This document shows positions 18,083 to 28,541 of a DNA stretch of 64,000 bases, one piece after another; the stretch's first letter is position 1; each line of letters opens with the position of its first letter. The notes beneath the pieces are model-generated. The model saw only the letters and a list, made by a program, of their open reading frames with translations. It had not been told where the DNA came from and made no database searches. The stretch lies in assembly GCA_945290265.1 (NCBI GenBank), contig CALYQW010000011.1:22522-86521 (forward strand), given 5' to 3'. Origin of the DNA: an uncultured Erwinia sp. (GTDB lineage Bacteria; Pseudomonadota; Gammaproteobacteria; Enterobacterales; Enterobacteriaceae). Made by a program: the position numbers and the translations under genes.

Positions 18083-18288
18083 GTTATCTGCCGTTACAAA
18101 ATATCTTCCTGTTCCTGCGTTAGCGAAGAAATTATCGCTGCTGTCAACGGCGCGGATCTGTTATAGTTCTCCGCTTACGCACCGTGGTTTGTGCCCTCAT
18201 GCAAACGTCAGGGTTGCCTGGCGTCATTACCCCCCTCTGGAAACTACACCGTGCTACGGTCAGGGTGGGGGCGGAGTTAGTCTAATTT

Positions 18289-19692
18289 ATGTCATTTGAT
18301 GCTCTCGGCCTGAACGCCGATATTTTGCGTGCTGTCTCTGAACAGGGATATAACCAGCCAACCCCGATTCAGAGCCAGGCGATCCCTGTGGTACTGTCAG
18401 GCCGCGATTTGATGGCCAGCGCTCAGACCGGTACCGGTAAAACCGCCGGTTTTACTCTGCCATTGCTGCAACGTTTGAGTGGCAGTAATCCGCACCCGAA
18501 AGGACGCCGTCCGGTTCGCGCCCTGATCCTGACACCAACCCGTGAGCTGGCGGCGCAGGTGGGTGAAAACGTACGTGATTACAGTAAATATCTCGATTTG
18601 CGCTCGCTGGTGGTCTTCGGCGGCGTCAGCATTAATCCGCAGATGATGAAACTGCGTGGTGGTGTTGATGTGCTGGTGGCAACGCCTGGTCGCCTGCTCG
18701 ATCTGGAACATCAGCGTGCGCTTGACCTGTCTAAAGTTGAAATTCTGGTACTGGATGAAGCCGACCGGATGCTGGATATGGGCTTTATCCACGATATTCG
18801 TCGGGTGCTGGCTAAGCTGCCGGCAAAACGCCAGAACCTGCTGTTCTCAGCCACCTTCTCTGATGAGATTAAAACCCTGGCAGAAAAGCTGCTGCATAAC
18901 CCGGAACTGGTGGAAGTTGCACGCCGCAACACCGCTTCTGAGCAGGTGACTCAGCATGTTCATCTGGTGGATAAAAAGCGTAAGCGTGAACTGTTGTCCC
19001 TGCTGATTGGTCAGGGTAACTGGCAGCAGGTGCTGGTGTTTACCCGCACCAAACATGGCGCGAACCATCTGGCTGAACAACTGAATAAAGACGGGATCAC
19101 CGCTGCCGCTATCCACGGTAATAAAAGCCAGGGTGCGCGTACCCGTGCGCTGAGTGATTTCAAAAGCGGCGCGATCCGGGTGCTGGTGGCAACCGATATT
19201 GCCGCCCGCGGTATCGATATTGAAGAACTGCCGCACGTGGTGAACTACGAGCTGCCAAATGTGCCGGAAGATTACGTGCACCGTATTGGCCGTACCGGTC
19301 GTGCCGCCGCGGTGGGTGAAGCGCTGTCGCTGGTGTGCGTTGATGAGCACAAGCTGCTGCGTGATATCGAGCGCCTGCTAAAACGCGAAATTCCGCGTCT
19401 GGCAATCGAAGGCTTTGAGCCAGATCCGTCAATTAAGGCAGAGCCGATCGTTAACGGACGCCAGCAGCGTGGTCGCGGCGGTAACGGTGGCGGTCAGCGC
19501 AACGCTGCCAGCCGTGGTAACGGAAGTGGTGGTAACAGCACTGCCGTTAACCGCAGCGGCAATGGCAATGGCGGTGAACGTCGCCAGGGACAGGGCGCCG
19601 GCGCACGCGGTCCACGCTCTGAAGGCGGTAATGGCGCACCGCGCACCAACCGCACCCGTCAGCGTCGTGCCAACCCGGCCAGCCACGATTAA
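18289..19692 (+). CDS. rhlE: RhlE, DEAD-box ATP-dependent RNA helicase
   Basis: A 467-residue DEAD-box helicase acting in ribosome assembly and RNA turnover. Motifs appear in order: Q motif [10 protein letters not shown], Walker [23 protein letters not shown] in [14 protein letters not shown], and HRIGRTGR. After about residue 385 comes a low-complexity tail rich in Gly, Asn, Arg and Gln, longer and more asparagine/glycine-rich than in E. coli RhlE (454 aa), likely for RNA binding. The start matches E. coli MSFDSLGL. dusC follows 55 bp downstream. Confidence 0.96.
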   Translation: MSFDALGLNADILRAVSEQGYNQPTPIQSQAIPVVLSGRDLMASAQTGTGKTAGFTLPLLQRLSGSNPHPKGRRPVRALILTPTRELAAQVGENVRDYSKYLDLRSLVVFGGVSINPQMMKLRGGVDVLVATPGRLLDLEHQRALDLSKVEILVLDEADRMLDMGFIHDIRRVLAKLPAKRQNLLFSATFSDEIKTLAEKLLHNPELVEVARRNTASEQVTQHVHLVDKKRKRELLSLLIGQGNWQQVLVFTRTKHGANHLAEQLNKDGITAAAIHGNKSQGARTRALSDFKSGAIRVLVATDIAARGIDIEELPHVVNYELPNVPEDYVHRIGRTGRAAAVGEALSLVCVDEHKLLRDIERLLKREIPRLAIEGFEPDPSIKAEPIVNGRQQRGRGGNGGGQRNAASRGNGSGGNSTAVNRSGNGNGGERRQGQGAGARGPRSEGGNGAPRTNRTRQRRANPASHD

Positions 19693-19747
19693 ACGTTTCC
19701 GGGGTGACCGTCCGGCTGCCCCGTAATCCTTCTGTTGCAGGTTTTTC

Positions 19748-20686
19748 ATGCGTGTATTGCTGGCCCCTATGGAAGGGGTACTCGATTCTCTGGTGCGCGA
19801 ACTGCTGACGGAGGTCAATGATTACGATCTCTGTATCACCGAGTTTTTGCGCATCGTCGATTCCCTGCTGCCGGTAAAATCGTTCTACCGCTTATGTCCC
19901 GAATTGCGCCATGCCAGCCGAACGCCGTCCGGCACGCTGGTGCGTCTGCAGCTGCTGGGACAGCATCCGCAATGGCTGGCTGAGAATGCTGTGCGCGCGG
20001 TGGAACTGGGCTCCTGGGGCGTTGATCTTAACTGCGGCTGTCCGTCAAAAACGGTGAATGGCAGCGGGGGCGGGGCAACCTTATTAAAAGATCCTGAACT
20101 GATTTTTCGCGCCGCCAGTGCCATGCGTCGGGCGGTGCCCGCACATCTGCCGGTTACCGTTAAGGTGCGTCTGGGCTGGGACAGTGGTGAACGACAGTTT
20201 GAAATTGCCGATGCGGTGCAGCAGGCAGGGGCGACGGAACTGGTGGTACACGGCCGTACCAAAGAGGATGGCTATCGCGCTGAAGCCATTAACTGGGCGG
20301 CGATTGGTGAGATCCGCCAGCGCTTATCGATCCCGGTGATTGCCAACGGCGAAATCCGGGACTGGCAAAGCGCGCAGCAGTGCAGTGAAATTACCGGCTG
20401 TGACGCGGTGATGGTTGGTCGTGGCGCACTAAACGTGCCCAATTTAAGCCGGGTGATTAAATATAATGAGCCGGCGCTCCCCTGGCCGCAGGTTATCCGG
20501 TTGTTGCAGAAATATGCCCGGCTGGAAAAGCAGGGAGATACCGGTATGTATCATGTGGCGCGTATTAAGCAGTGGCTGGGCTATCTGCGTAAAGCGTATC
20601 CCGAGGCCAGCGAATTATTTACCCGCATCCGTGCGCTGAAAAGCTCGGCTGAGATCGCCACGGTGATTGATAATCCGTGGGCGTAG
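19748..20686 (+). CDS. dusC: DusC, tRNA-dihydrouridine(16) synthase
   Basis: A 312-residue FMN enzyme that reduces U16 in the tRNA D-loop. The N-terminus [20 protein letters not shown] is nearly identical to E. coli DusC; the catalytic cysteine lies in [17 protein letters not shown] and flavin-binding residues in [14 protein letters not shown] and [11 protein letters not shown]-like segments. The C-terminal tRNA-binding helical domain is intact. It is the last housekeeping gene before the flagellar region; the 400 bp after it are AT-rich and show no gene. Confidence 0.96.
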   Translation: MRVLLAPMEGVLDSLVRELLTEVNDYDLCITEFLRIVDSLLPVKSFYRLCPELRHASRTPSGTLVRLQLLGQHPQWLAENAVRAVELGSWGVDLNCGCPSKTVNGSGGGATLLKDPELIFRAASAMRRAVPAHLPVTVKVRLGWDSGERQFEIADAVQQAGATELVVHGRTKEDGYRAEAINWAAIGEIRQRLSIPVIANGEIRDWQSAQQCSEITGCDAVMVGRGALNVPNLSRVIKYNEPALPWPQVIRLLQKYARLEKQGDTGMYHVARIKQWLGYLRKAYPEASELFTRIRALKSSAEIATVIDNPWA

Positions 20687-21094
20687 CGGTAAACCACGCT
20701 GTTCGTACCGCTTATTGTCACGTCACGAGGATTCAGGAAAAGTACTTTGTTTACGCCGTGGATTTATCCCTGCCTGGTTTTTAGATGGCATAAAATGCTA
20801 AAAACTTTAGCGGTAAATAACCGGCATTTTTGTTTTCTTATGTCTGATTTAAACGCGTGAAATAACGTTAAAAACAGGGGTATGTTAAATGCCTACCTTA
20901 GTTTAATCTCAGATGCGCATGTTTTCCGCCACAGCGAATTTTCAATCCTTACGATTTTAAAGTAGTTTTATTTTCTTTTTAGTTTACCAGACCTGTCGCT
21001 TTCTTAAATGAGAACAAAACTGCAGTGATTCCACCGATGGCATTAAATTGCCGCCATTCAAACGGCCTCCTTATACTCGCGTGATATCAAATTA

Positions 21095-21888
21095 TTGATA
21101 CTCCTGATAATGATACAACTGGAACGTATTGTCAGCACGGTTAACCAGGCATCGCAGGGAATTGCCCGCATGTCCGGTCAAATCGCAGTGGGTAATGATG
21201 AGTTAGCCAACCGCACCCAGTCTCAGGCCAGTGCGCTGGAGCAGACCGCAGCGGCGATGGAGGAACTGAGCAGTGCGGTGGTGCAGAACTCCGAAACGGC
21301 GATTCAGGCAACCACCGTGGCACGTGATGCGATGTCAGTCGCCCAACAGGGTGGCAGCGTGATGCAGGAAGTGATCAGCACCATGCAAGAAATAGATTAA
21401 AGCGCTCGTAAGATCGGTAATATTACCACCCTGATTGATGAAATTGCTTCGCAGACCAATTTGTTGTCACTGAATGCGGCGGTTGAAGCGGCGCGAGCCG
21501 GCGATCAGGGGCGTGGTTTTGCTGTAGTGGCCAGCGAAGTTCGTGCGCTGGCACTGCGTTCCGCCGAAGCGGTCAGCCAGATCAAGGCATTGATTGAAAG
21601 CAGTACCGAGCGGGTACAGAAGGGTTCTCAGCTGGTAGCCGGTGCTGGCACCACCATGGGGCAACTGGTGAGTGCGGTGGAAAATGTCACCTCACTGTTG
21701 GATGAAATCAGCATTGCCTGCCGGGAACAGTCGGAAGGGGGCAGCAGGTAGGGATTGCGGTTAGCCAGATTGACGGAGTCACGCAGCATAATGCGGTGTT
21801 GGTGAAAGAGATCTCGGTTGCGGCTTCCCGCCTGAATGGTGAAGCCCAGAATCTGGTACAAACCATGTCTAACTTTAAACTGCGCTAA
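21095..21888 (+). pseudogene. Decayed methyl-accepting chemotaxis protein (signalling domain only)
   Basis: The frame encodes the cytoplasmic domain of a chemoreceptor: methylation helix (ALEQTAAAMEELSSAVVQNS), the hairpin tip [20 protein letters not shown] and [18 protein letters not shown]. There is no transmembrane or ligand-binding part, so the 5' end is lost. An in-frame TAA interrupts it at 21398-21400 (EID-stop-SARKIG), and a frameshift in the G5 run at 21737-21741 separates REQSEG from the true C-terminus ([16 protein letters not shown], ending FKLR at 21888). It cannot yield a receptor. It lies between dusC and the flagellar genes. Confidence 0.9.
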
Positions 21889-22152
21889 CTGCCAATACAA
21901 AAGCCGACGGAACAGGGAGGTTCCGCATTAAGCGAAATTAACCGTGGCAGATGGTTACGCCTGCTGCAGTTTGCATTTCCTCACTAACAGCAACAATCAC
22001 GCCTGACAGAACAATCTCGCAGTAAAATAAGTTTACCTCCCGCCCGCCAATCTTATTATCCCCCTGAATAAAAACTAAGTTTAGAAAAAATATCGCTGTG
22101 CTGGCAGGTAATTATCTGTGTAATAAGTGCGGTTGTAAGGGTTGTCGTGGTT

Positions 22153-22317
22153 ACTGATGAATGAAATCAGTATCGCCTGTCGGGAACAGTCAGAAAGGGA
22201 ACAGTAGCCAGAAATTGCGATTAACCAGATAGACGGTGTCATACAGCATAATTCGGTACGGGTGCAAGGAATCTCGACGTACTGGATGGTAAACGCATGA
22301 AGGGATGCAAACCATAG
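22153..22317 (+). pseudogene. Second, more degraded copy of the chemoreceptor 3' end
   Basis: GATGAATGAAATCAGTATCG, then GGGAACAGTCAGAAAGGGAA and GATAGACGGTGTCATACAGC, repeat the 3' part of the upstream chemoreceptor pseudogene (from its GATGAAATCAGCATTGCCTG onward) with many substitutions, indels and stops. It is a tandem remnant of a second receptor gene or of a partial duplication. The spacer between the copies (21889-22150) shows no feature. Confidence 0.75.
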
Positions 22318-22408
22318 CAGGCTCTACGCTGCCATAAGGACAGATCCGCGGCTACAGGGAGGACAGGATCAGGGAAAATGAATTTCCCCTGACCGCAGCA
22401 ACGGGTTA

Positions 22409-22858
22409 TTAAACGGTAAAATTACATACCCTGCCATTCTTCTTCCCCAAAGACTGACCGCCTGCGCCATACAGGCTGGCAGAGTCACTGGCCTGGCTGG
22501 CGATCCTCTGCAACTGGCTGTTTTTCTGCATATGTCGCTCTATCAGCGTACAGACCTGATTATTCATATCATTGGCTTCCGTTGTCTGCAGCGTAATTCG
22601 CTGCCACTGGGCAGCAAGTCGCTCATCAGAGGCATAAGGGGCAGACTGCCTGCTTTTATCTTCCGCCTGTTTGCGTAAATAGTCGCAGTGCTGAATGGTG
22701 GCCAGTAACTGACTTTTACTGTCAGAAAGGATCTGCAGCGAGACCGGATTGATCTGATGACGGTTTAGTTGATTCACTTCTTCTTTTAACATTGCGTTCA
22801 GCTCAGTCAGAGCAATATGTAAATGTTTCAGAACCGGAAATAGATTTTTACTGGTCAT
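22409..22858 (-). CDS. flgN: FlgN, chaperone for hook-filament junction proteins
   Basis: A 149-residue, mostly helical protein with the FlgN family layout: an N-terminal helix with LNAMLKEEVNQLNR and a C-terminal end LYGAGGQSLGKKNGR. FlgN escorts FlgK and FlgL to the flagellar export gate. It follows flgM by 12 bp on the minus strand, the usual flgMN order. Sequence is diverged from E. coli but structure and context are convincing. Confidence 0.88.
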   Translation of the reverse strand: MTSKNLFPVLKHLHIALTELNAMLKEEVNQLNRHQINPVSLQILSDSKSQLLATIQHCDYLRKQAEDKSRQSAPYASDERLAAQWQRITLQTTEANDMNNQVCTLIERHMQKNSQLQRIASQASDSASLYGAGGQSLGKKNGRVCNFTV

Positions 22859-22871
22859 TACTTCTTCTGTT

Positions 22872-23159
22872 TCAGGAAAGTTGAGAAATGTCGTTTACTA
22901 ATGCTGAGGCAATCTTCTGGTAGTCGATCTCATAGCTGCCTTCAGCCAGCGCATGGCGGATCGCCGGCACCTGCGATTCATCAGGATCCTGGCCACTGAA
23001 TGTTTCCAGTTGTCTGGCCTGCGGACTGAGAGTGACGTGTTGCTCAGTGGGATAAATCTGCAGACCCGGTTGTTCGCGCATTCCGCGACGCGCAGACTGC
23101 TCCTGTAACCCGTTGTTACCTGCTGATGCCGGCACGGGTGACGTCCGATCGATATTCAT
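22872..23159 (-). CDS. flgM: FlgM, anti-sigma-28 factor
   Basis: A 95-residue protein resembling FlgM: disordered polar N-terminal half (MNIDRTSPVPAS) and C-terminal sigma-binding part with VTLSPQARQLE and VPAIRHALAEGSYEIDYQKI, where the inhibitory helices lie. FlgM binds FliA until it is exported through the finished hook-basal body. Encoded just before flgN, with its own sigma-28-type promoter upstream, giving the standard feedback loop with the fliA gene at 34.1 kb. Confidence 0.9.
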   Translation of the reverse strand: MNIDRTSPVPASAGNNGLQEQSARRGMREQPGLQIYPTEQHVTLSPQARQLETFSGQDPDESQVPAIRHALAEGSYEIDYQKIASALVNDISQLS

Positions 23160-23206
23160 TGTTTATCTCCACAGATGAAAAAGGATGATATCGGGTTATA
23201 CAATGC

Positions 23207-23233
23207 TTATCGGGACTTCGTAGAAAAACTAAA
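23207..23233 (-). promoter_or_regulatory. Sigma-28 (FliA) promoter of flgMN
   Basis: On the minus strand, TTTAGTTT (23226-23233), an 11-bp spacer and CCCGATAA (23207-23214) match the consensus TAAAGTTT-N11-GCCGATAA at 6/8 and 7/8 positions with exact spacing. It lies about 50 bp before the flgM start and overlaps the gap after the flgA stop, so flgMN can be expressed as a class 3 unit as well as by read-through from flgA. Confidence 0.75.
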
Positions 23234-23234
23234 A

Positions 23235-23948
23235 TTATTCACCATCAACCAGTTCCACCTGACCGCTTGCGGTGACCTTACCGCTGATAATTTTGCCGGA
23301 ATGGGTTCGCAGACGCAGCATGTCTCCCACGGCGGCGTTGGTTAACGCTTTTGCCCGTGAACGCACGCTAAAGCCCTGACTCTGAACCAGGGTATCAACC
23401 TGCTGACCATGACTGATACGCCATGGTTTGCGCAGCTGATTCTGCTGCAGTGGCTGGCCGGGCTGAATGACGCGGGTGGCGGTTTGGCCGACGATCTCTG
23501 CGGCGCTGAACAGCACGCCGGGCGGCAGGAAGTCGGCAGAGCCACTTTGTGGCTGGATATCTTCCATATCGATAATCGTACCGGCCGCCAGCTGGCGACG
23601 GCTGACAAACCAGTTGCCGCTGGTCTGCACCTTGATTTGAATAAACCTGCGCTGCTGCCCACAGGTTGCCGTGACGGTTTTATTGCCCGTCAGACGCCGA
23701 TCGCGGGCATTTATCGACAGCTGCGGCTGCGCACATAATCCGGCCAGCTGCGCCGCTGGCGTTATCAGCGTCACCTGACGGTTCAGCGGGGAGTCACTGC
23801 GTATTGATTGCTGGGTATTAAGCCACTGTTCAATCTGGCTGCGTAATGGTTCAGTATCAGGCGCGCCTGTTGCCATGCTGGCAGCGGGGAACACCATACT
23901 TTTGACAATCAGCGACAGCAGTAAAAACGGGGAGAGAAAATTATGCAC
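23235..23948 (-). CDS. flgA: FlgA, P-ring assembly chaperone
   Basis: A 237-residue periplasmic chaperone for the FlgI P-ring. The N-terminus has a signal peptide (LSPFLLLSLIVKSMVFPAA). The C-terminal SAF/FlgA domain is visible in DIQPQSGSADFLPPG, RVIQPGQPLQQNQLRKPW and DTLVQSQGFSVRSRAKAL-like stretches. It is transcribed divergently from flgBCDEFGHIJ, as in Salmonella, with flgMN following it. Confidence 0.92.
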   Translation of the reverse strand: MHNFLSPFLLLSLIVKSMVFPAASMATGAPDTEPLRSQIEQWLNTQQSIRSDSPLNRQVTLITPAAQLAGLCAQPQLSINARDRRLTGNKTVTATCGQQRRFIQIKVQTSGNWFVSRRQLAAGTIIDMEDIQPQSGSADFLPPGVLFSAAEIVGQTATRVIQPGQPLQQNQLRKPWRISHGQQVDTLVQSQGFSVRSRAKALTNAAVGDMLRLRTHSGKIISGKVTASGQVELVDGE

Positions 23949-24188
23949 AGGATCCCTGAAAATAATAATTAAGTTTCTGCTTCGAAGTGTCGTGATTATA
24001 CGGAAAATAAAATAAATTCTAAGGCGGTATATGGCAAAAAAAATGCAGCCATTATTGCGTTTAACCTTGTTCAGTAACGAAAATAATCAGGAAAAATACC
24101 GTTACTAGTGTTACCTGTTTTTAGTATAAGTTTCACCCTCTACACCAATAAAATATCCCGGATAATTTCAGTGCCAGGAATAAATAAG

Positions 24189-24596
24189 ATGAATAATAAG
24201 CTCGATAATGCGCTGCGTTTTCATCAGGACGCATTGAGCCTGTTAAGCCGCCGTCAGGAAGTGTTGGCATCTAATATAGCTAATGCAGATACACCCGATT
24301 ATTTAGCCAGGGATATTGATTTTTCAGCAAAATTACAGCAAGCAACCGCAAGAAATCAGGCAGTTAACGGGCCTGTTAACTTAACCCGCACCTCGGCGGC
24401 ACATATTCCGGCGGTCGCGCATCACGATGTGGAGCTGTTGTACCGGGTGCCGGATCAGCCTGCAGCGGATGGTAATACGGTAAATATGGATCGCGAGAGA
24501 ATTAACTTTGCTGATAACAATATTAAATATCAGTCAGAGCTGACGTTCCTTGGCGGTGAAATCAAGAAAATGATGAACGTAATTAATCAGGGTTAA
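24189..24596 (+). CDS. flgB: FlgB, flagellar proximal rod protein
   Basis: A 135-residue rod protein. The family N-terminal motif is [20 protein letters not shown] (about residues 25-44), and the C-terminal helix ([20 protein letters not shown]) closes the coiled bundle. The start at 24189 is chosen over an in-frame ATG at 24108 because the family begins right there and AGGAATAA precedes it. First gene of the flgBCDEFGHIJ operon; divergent from flgA across 240 bp of AT-rich DNA that must contain the FlhDC-dependent promoters, which I could not pinpoint. Confidence 0.95.
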   Translation: MNNKLDNALRFHQDALSLLSRRQEVLASNIANADTPDYLARDIDFSAKLQQATARNQAVNGPVNLTRTSAAHIPAVAHHDVELLYRVPDQPAADGNTVNMDRERINFADNNIKYQSELTFLGGEIKKMMNVINQG

Positions 24597-24604
24597 TCAT
24601 CACC

Positions 24605-25009
24605 ATGTCGCTATTTAGTATTTTTAATATTACCGGTTCAGCGTTGACCGCGCAGTCGCAGCGGTTAAACGTCAGTGCCAGCAATATGGCCAATGCTGAC
24701 AGCGTGGCAGAGCCTGACGGCTCGCCTTATCGCGCGCGTCATGTGGTCTTCCAGTTTAAAGGTCAGCCCGGTGAGTCTGTCGGCGGTGTGGAAGTCACTG
24801 AGGTAGTACAAAGCAGCAAGCCGGATCGTCTGGTTTACCAGCCGGGTCACCCGCTGGCTGACGGACGCGGTTATATCCGTATGCCGGAAATTAACGTAGT
24901 GGACGAAATGGTGAACACCATCTCCGCCTCGCGCAGCTATCAGGCCAATATCGAAGTGATGAATTCAGCTAAATCGCTGATGTTAAAAACACTGACCCTC
25001 GGTCAGTAA
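24605..25009 (+). CDS. flgC: FlgC, flagellar proximal rod protein
   Basis: A 134-residue rod protein with the conserved N-terminal helix ([20 protein letters not shown]) and the C-terminal [20 protein letters not shown] segment typical of axial proteins. It stacks between FlgB and FlgF in the rod. Eight bp after flgB, 11 bp before flgD. Confidence 0.96.
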   Translation: MSLFSIFNITGSALTAQSQRLNVSASNMANADSVAEPDGSPYRARHVVFQFKGQPGESVGGVEVTEVVQSSKPDRLVYQPGHPLADGRGYIRMPEINVVDEMVNTISASRSYQANIEVMNSAKSLMLKTLTLGQ

Positions 25010-25020
25010 CGGAGCTAACG

Positions 25021-25701
25021 ATGTCAGTCGACGCAATCATCAATAACCAGAATCAGGCCACCAGCCGTAATGGCGCTGGCATGGGTAACAGTGCGGCGGA
25101 TTTAACCCAAAGTTTTATGACTCTGCTGGTGGCGCAGATGCAAAACCAGGATCCCACCAACCCGATGGATAACAACCAGCTGACTTCACAGCTGGCGCAG
25201 TTTAATACGGCTGCCGGAGTGGAAAAGCTGAACGGTACGGTGGAGAGCGTCGGCGGGCTGATGTACACCATGCAGCAGATGAGTATGGCCAGCTGGGTAG
25301 GCCGTGACGTGTTGATCAAAGGCGACAGCACGCTGTCGCACGCCGAAGACGGTAATAAAGAATTTGCCTTCAACCTTGATGGCGATGCCGACAAGGTAAC
25401 GGTGACCCTGACCGGTGACGATGGCAGCGTCTGGACGGCAGAACTGAACAATGTGGATGCCGGGGTCAATACCTTTAACTGGGACGATCTTTCCGGCTTC
25501 CAGCCCGCCGAACCGCCAACAGGTAGCGAGGCAAATTATAAGGTCAACCTGTCCGCCAGCAATGCCGAAGGCGATGCGCCTGAGGTTATCGCGTTGAAAA
25601 AAGCGCAGGTGGAAGGGGTGTCCTTTGAAACCGGCATGGCAAGGTTGCGTCTGGGCGCTGACGGCATTATTGGTCTGGATGAAATATTCCTGATCCAGTA
25701 A
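25021..25701 (+). CDS. flgD: FlgD, hook-capping protein
   Basis: A 226-residue scaffolding cap needed for hook assembly. The conserved N-terminal part contains FMTLLVAQMQNQDPTNPMDN and LTSQLAQFNTAAGVEKLN, which are the export and capping segments; the middle carries the Ig-like FlgD domain (GDADKVTVTLTGDDGSVW). Length is normal. It sits between flgC and flgE in the hook-rod operon. Confidence 0.95.
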   Translation: MSVDAIINNQNQATSRNGAGMGNSAADLTQSFMTLLVAQMQNQDPTNPMDNNQLTSQLAQFNTAAGVEKLNGTVESVGGLMYTMQQMSMASWVGRDVLIKGDSTLSHAEDGNKEFAFNLDGDADKVTVTLTGDDGSVWTAELNNVDAGVNTFNWDDLSGFQPAEPPTGSEANYKVNLSASNAEGDAPEVIALKKAQVEGVSFETGMARLRLGADGIIGLDEIFLIQ

Positions 25702-25736
25702 TGCTTTTTTATTTATTAATAACGCGGTAATTCATA

Positions 25737-26960
25737 ATGGGTTTTTCACAAGGTCTTAGCGGTCTTAATGCAGCTTCGCAGGCGCTGGATGTGGTTGGTA
25801 ATAATATTGCTAACTCGCAGACGGTTGGCTTTAAATCCGGCGCAATCGCGTTCGCGGATGTCTTTGCCGGTTCGCAGGTTGGGATGGGCGTGCAGGTTGC
25901 CGGGGTAAATCAGAACTTTAGCGGTGGAATTCTGGCTCAGGGGAACGGAGCGCTGGATATGGGTATTCAGGGCAACGGTTTTTTCCGCCTGGTGAATGAT
26001 GCCGGTAAAGTCTATTACAGCCGAAACGGCCAGTTTAAGACCAATGAAAATGGTTTTATTATTAATAACCAGAATATGATGCTGACCGGTTATCAGGCTA
26101 CCGGCACGCCACCGGCTATTATTCCCGGCTCACCATTAGGGCCAATTAAGATCCCTGGCGGACAGATGCCAGCCAGCGCGTCCACTACTGGTACCATGTC
26201 CGGTAATCTTAACTCTTCAGAAGAAATTAAAGATCCCCTGCAATTCGACCCGGCGAAAGGTGACTCATATAACTATATGAGTCAGGTCGATGCTTATGAC
26301 AGCCTCGGCAATAAGCATACGGTTAACGTGTATTACGTTAAAACCGCCGACAATCAGTGGACGGCGTTTTCCAGCGACAGCTCGGCACCGGTTACCGAGC
26401 CCGGTACCGGCGAGGTGGTATATAACCAGCTTGATCTGCAGTTTGACAGCAATGGTGCATTAACCACCGATCCCGCCACGCTGAACGTCAAAAGTAGTAG
26501 CCTGAACGGCGGCAACCCACTGGATCTGGCACTGGATCTAACCGGGATGAGCCAGCAAAGCGCGGACAGCGAAATGACCAGCCCCAGCACCAATGGTTAC
26601 CCGCCAGGGCAAATGAATGGCTATCTGGTGGGGGATAACGGTCAGGTGGAAGCCTCTTACAGCAATGGACAAAAGCAGCTGATCGCGCAGGTGGTGCTCT
26701 CCAGCTTTACCAATACCGGTGGGCTCTCCTCAGAAGGGAATAACTGCTGGAGCGAAACCCCGCAGTCCGGCCAGCCGGTTAACGGCATCTCCGGTTCCGG
26801 CAACCTGGGCATGCTGTTTGGTAATCGGCTGGAAGCGTCCAACGTCGATCTGGGTCAGGAAATGGTCAATATGATCGTCTATCAGCGCAACTACCAGTCC
26901 AATTCGCAAACCATCAAAACCCAGTCAGAGCTGCTGCAGACTCTGGCTAATCTGCGGTAA
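25737..26960 (+). CDS. flgE: FlgE, flagellar hook protein
   Basis: A 407-residue hook subunit. The start MGFSQGLSGLNAASQALDVV and motif NNIANSQTVGFKSG match the axial-protein D0 domain; the C-terminus ends EMVNMIVYQRNYQSNSQTIK then LLQTLANLR, the matching D0 helix. The central variable domain is of ordinary size. In the operon it follows flgD by 35 bp. Confidence 0.96.
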   Translation: MGFSQGLSGLNAASQALDVVGNNIANSQTVGFKSGAIAFADVFAGSQVGMGVQVAGVNQNFSGGILAQGNGALDMGIQGNGFFRLVNDAGKVYYSRNGQFKTNENGFIINNQNMMLTGYQATGTPPAIIPGSPLGPIKIPGGQMPASASTTGTMSGNLNSSEEIKDPLQFDPAKGDSYNYMSQVDAYDSLGNKHTVNVYYVKTADNQWTAFSSDSSAPVTEPGTGEVVYNQLDLQFDSNGALTTDPATLNVKSSSLNGGNPLDLALDLTGMSQQSADSEMTSPSTNGYPPGQMNGYLVGDNGQVEASYSNGQKQLIAQVVLSSFTNTGGLSSEGNNCWSETPQSGQPVNGISGSGNLGMLFGNRLEASNVDLGQEMVNMIVYQRNYQSNSQTIKTQSELLQTLANLR

Positions 26961-26969
26961 TCCTGAATT

Positions 26970-27710
26970 ATGGATCGCGCAATTTATACCGCCATGGGGG
27001 CGGCCAGCTCGGCGCTGAATCGTCAGGCAGTGACCGCCAATAACCTGGCCAATGTCAATACCACCGGTTTCCGCGCCCAGGTGGCGGCGTTCCGCGCCGT
27101 GCCGCTGGACGGCCCCACGCTGCATACCCGCGCGCTGGTGACGGAAAGCACGCCCTGGCATGACGAAACGCCGGGAGCGATTAACCAGACCGGACGTAAC
27201 CTGGATGTGGCGCTACGGCAGGATGGCTGGCTGGCGGTAATACTGCCTGATGGCACTGAAGCCTACACCCGTAACGGCAGTATTGAGGTGGACAGTGCCG
27301 GGCAGCTGACCGTAGGCGGCCTGGCGTTAAGCGGTGACGGCGGTGCGGTCAGCGTACCGCCACAGGCGGAACTGACCATCGCTGACGATGGCACCATCAG
27401 TGCGCGTAATGCCGGTGACGGGCCGACTTCGCTGTCGGCGGTGGCAAAGCTGAAGCTGGTCAATGCGCCGCTGCACAGCCTGCGCCACGGTGATGACGGG
27501 CTGTTCCATCCTGAGAAAAACGCGCCGCCACCGGTCGCAGACGCACAGCTGCGTCTGATCCCCGGGGCGCTGGAAAGCAGCAATGTCAGTCCGGTGCAGT
27601 CGATGGTGGCGATGATCGCCACTGCGCGTGGTTTTGAGATGAATATGAAGGTGGTCGGCAGCGTGGATGAAAACGCCCGGTCAGCCAACCAGTTATTAAG
27701 CATGAGCTAA
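26970..27710 (+). CDS. flgF: FlgF, flagellar proximal rod protein
   Basis: A 246-residue rod protein with N-terminal [20 protein letters not shown] followed by [11 protein letters not shown], and C-terminal [19 protein letters not shown] and ANQLLSMS. The motif order distinguishes it from FlgG downstream. Nine bp after flgE in the same operon. Confidence 0.95.
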   Translation: MDRAIYTAMGAASSALNRQAVTANNLANVNTTGFRAQVAAFRAVPLDGPTLHTRALVTESTPWHDETPGAINQTGRNLDVALRQDGWLAVILPDGTEAYTRNGSIEVDSAGQLTVGGLALSGDGGAVSVPPQAELTIADDGTISARNAGDGPTSLSAVAKLKLVNAPLHSLRHGDDGLFHPEKNAPPPVADAQLRLIPGALESSNVSPVQSMVAMIATARGFEMNMKVVGSVDENARSANQLLSMS

Positions 27711-27733
27711 CTTGTGCCCTCAGGAGTAACCCT

Positions 27734-28516
27734 ATGATCCGCTCGTTGTGGATAGCGAAAACCGGTCTTGAAGCCCAGCAGACCAATATGGATGTGATCT
27801 CAAATAACCTGGCGAACGTCAGCACCAGCGCCTTCAAGCGTCAGCGCGCAGTCTTTGAAGATCTGCATTATCAGACGCTGCGTCAGCCCGGTGCCAACTC
27901 GTCAGAGCAGACCACCATCCCGTCCGGCCTGCAATTGGGAACCGGGGTGCGTCCGGTGGCGACCCAGCGTATTCACAGCCAGGGCAATCTGGCGCTGACT
28001 GAAAACAGCAAGGACCTGGCGATTGAAGGTCACGGTTTCTTTCAGATACAGCTGCCGGACGGCACGGCGGCCTACACCCGCGATGGTTCTTTCCAGATCG
28101 ACCAGGATGGTCAGATGGTGACCTCCAGTGGTTACCCGGTGCAGCCATCCGTTACGCTGCCACCGGATGCGGACAAGCTGAACGTGGGCAGTGATGGCCT
28201 CGTCAGCGTCACCATTGCCGGCCAGAGTATCCCGGTTCAGGTGGGGCAGTTAACCCTGTCCACTTTTATCAATGATTCGGGGCTGGAAAGTATTGGCGAA
28301 AATCTGTACCGCGAAACCCAGTCCTCCGGCGCACCTAATGAAACTACGCCAGGGATTAACGGTGCCGGTACGCTGAAGCAGGGTTACGTGGAGAACTCCA
28401 ACGTTAATGTGGCCACTGAGCTGGTCAATATGATCCAGACGCAGCGAGCTTATGAAATTAACAGTAAGGCGGTCTCCACCTCGGATCAGATGTTGCAGCG
28501 ACTGGCGCAGCTCTGA
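27734..28516 (+). CDS. flgG: FlgG, flagellar distal rod protein
   Basis: A 260-residue distal rod protein, strongly conserved: [40 protein letters not shown] and the C-terminal [20 protein letters not shown]. FlgG length sets the rod that crosses the periplasm. It starts 23 bp after flgF and is followed by flgH. Confidence 0.97.
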   Translation: MIRSLWIAKTGLEAQQTNMDVISNNLANVSTSAFKRQRAVFEDLHYQTLRQPGANSSEQTTIPSGLQLGTGVRPVATQRIHSQGNLALTENSKDLAIEGHGFFQIQLPDGTAAYTRDGSFQIDQDGQMVTSSGYPVQPSVTLPPDADKLNVGSDGLVSVTIAGQSIPVQVGQLTLSTFINDSGLESIGENLYRETQSSGAPNETTPGINGAGTLKQGYVENSNVNVATELVNMIQTQRAYEINSKAVSTSDQMLQRLAQL

Positions 28517-28541
28517 TTGGTATCGTCCGGTGAGCCAGCAA

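Noticed and set aside
22368-22402. Hairpin GGTCAGGGGAAAT/ATTTTCCCTGATCC after flgN as terminator
   Set aside because: The stem is imperfect and no T-run follows on the minus strand.
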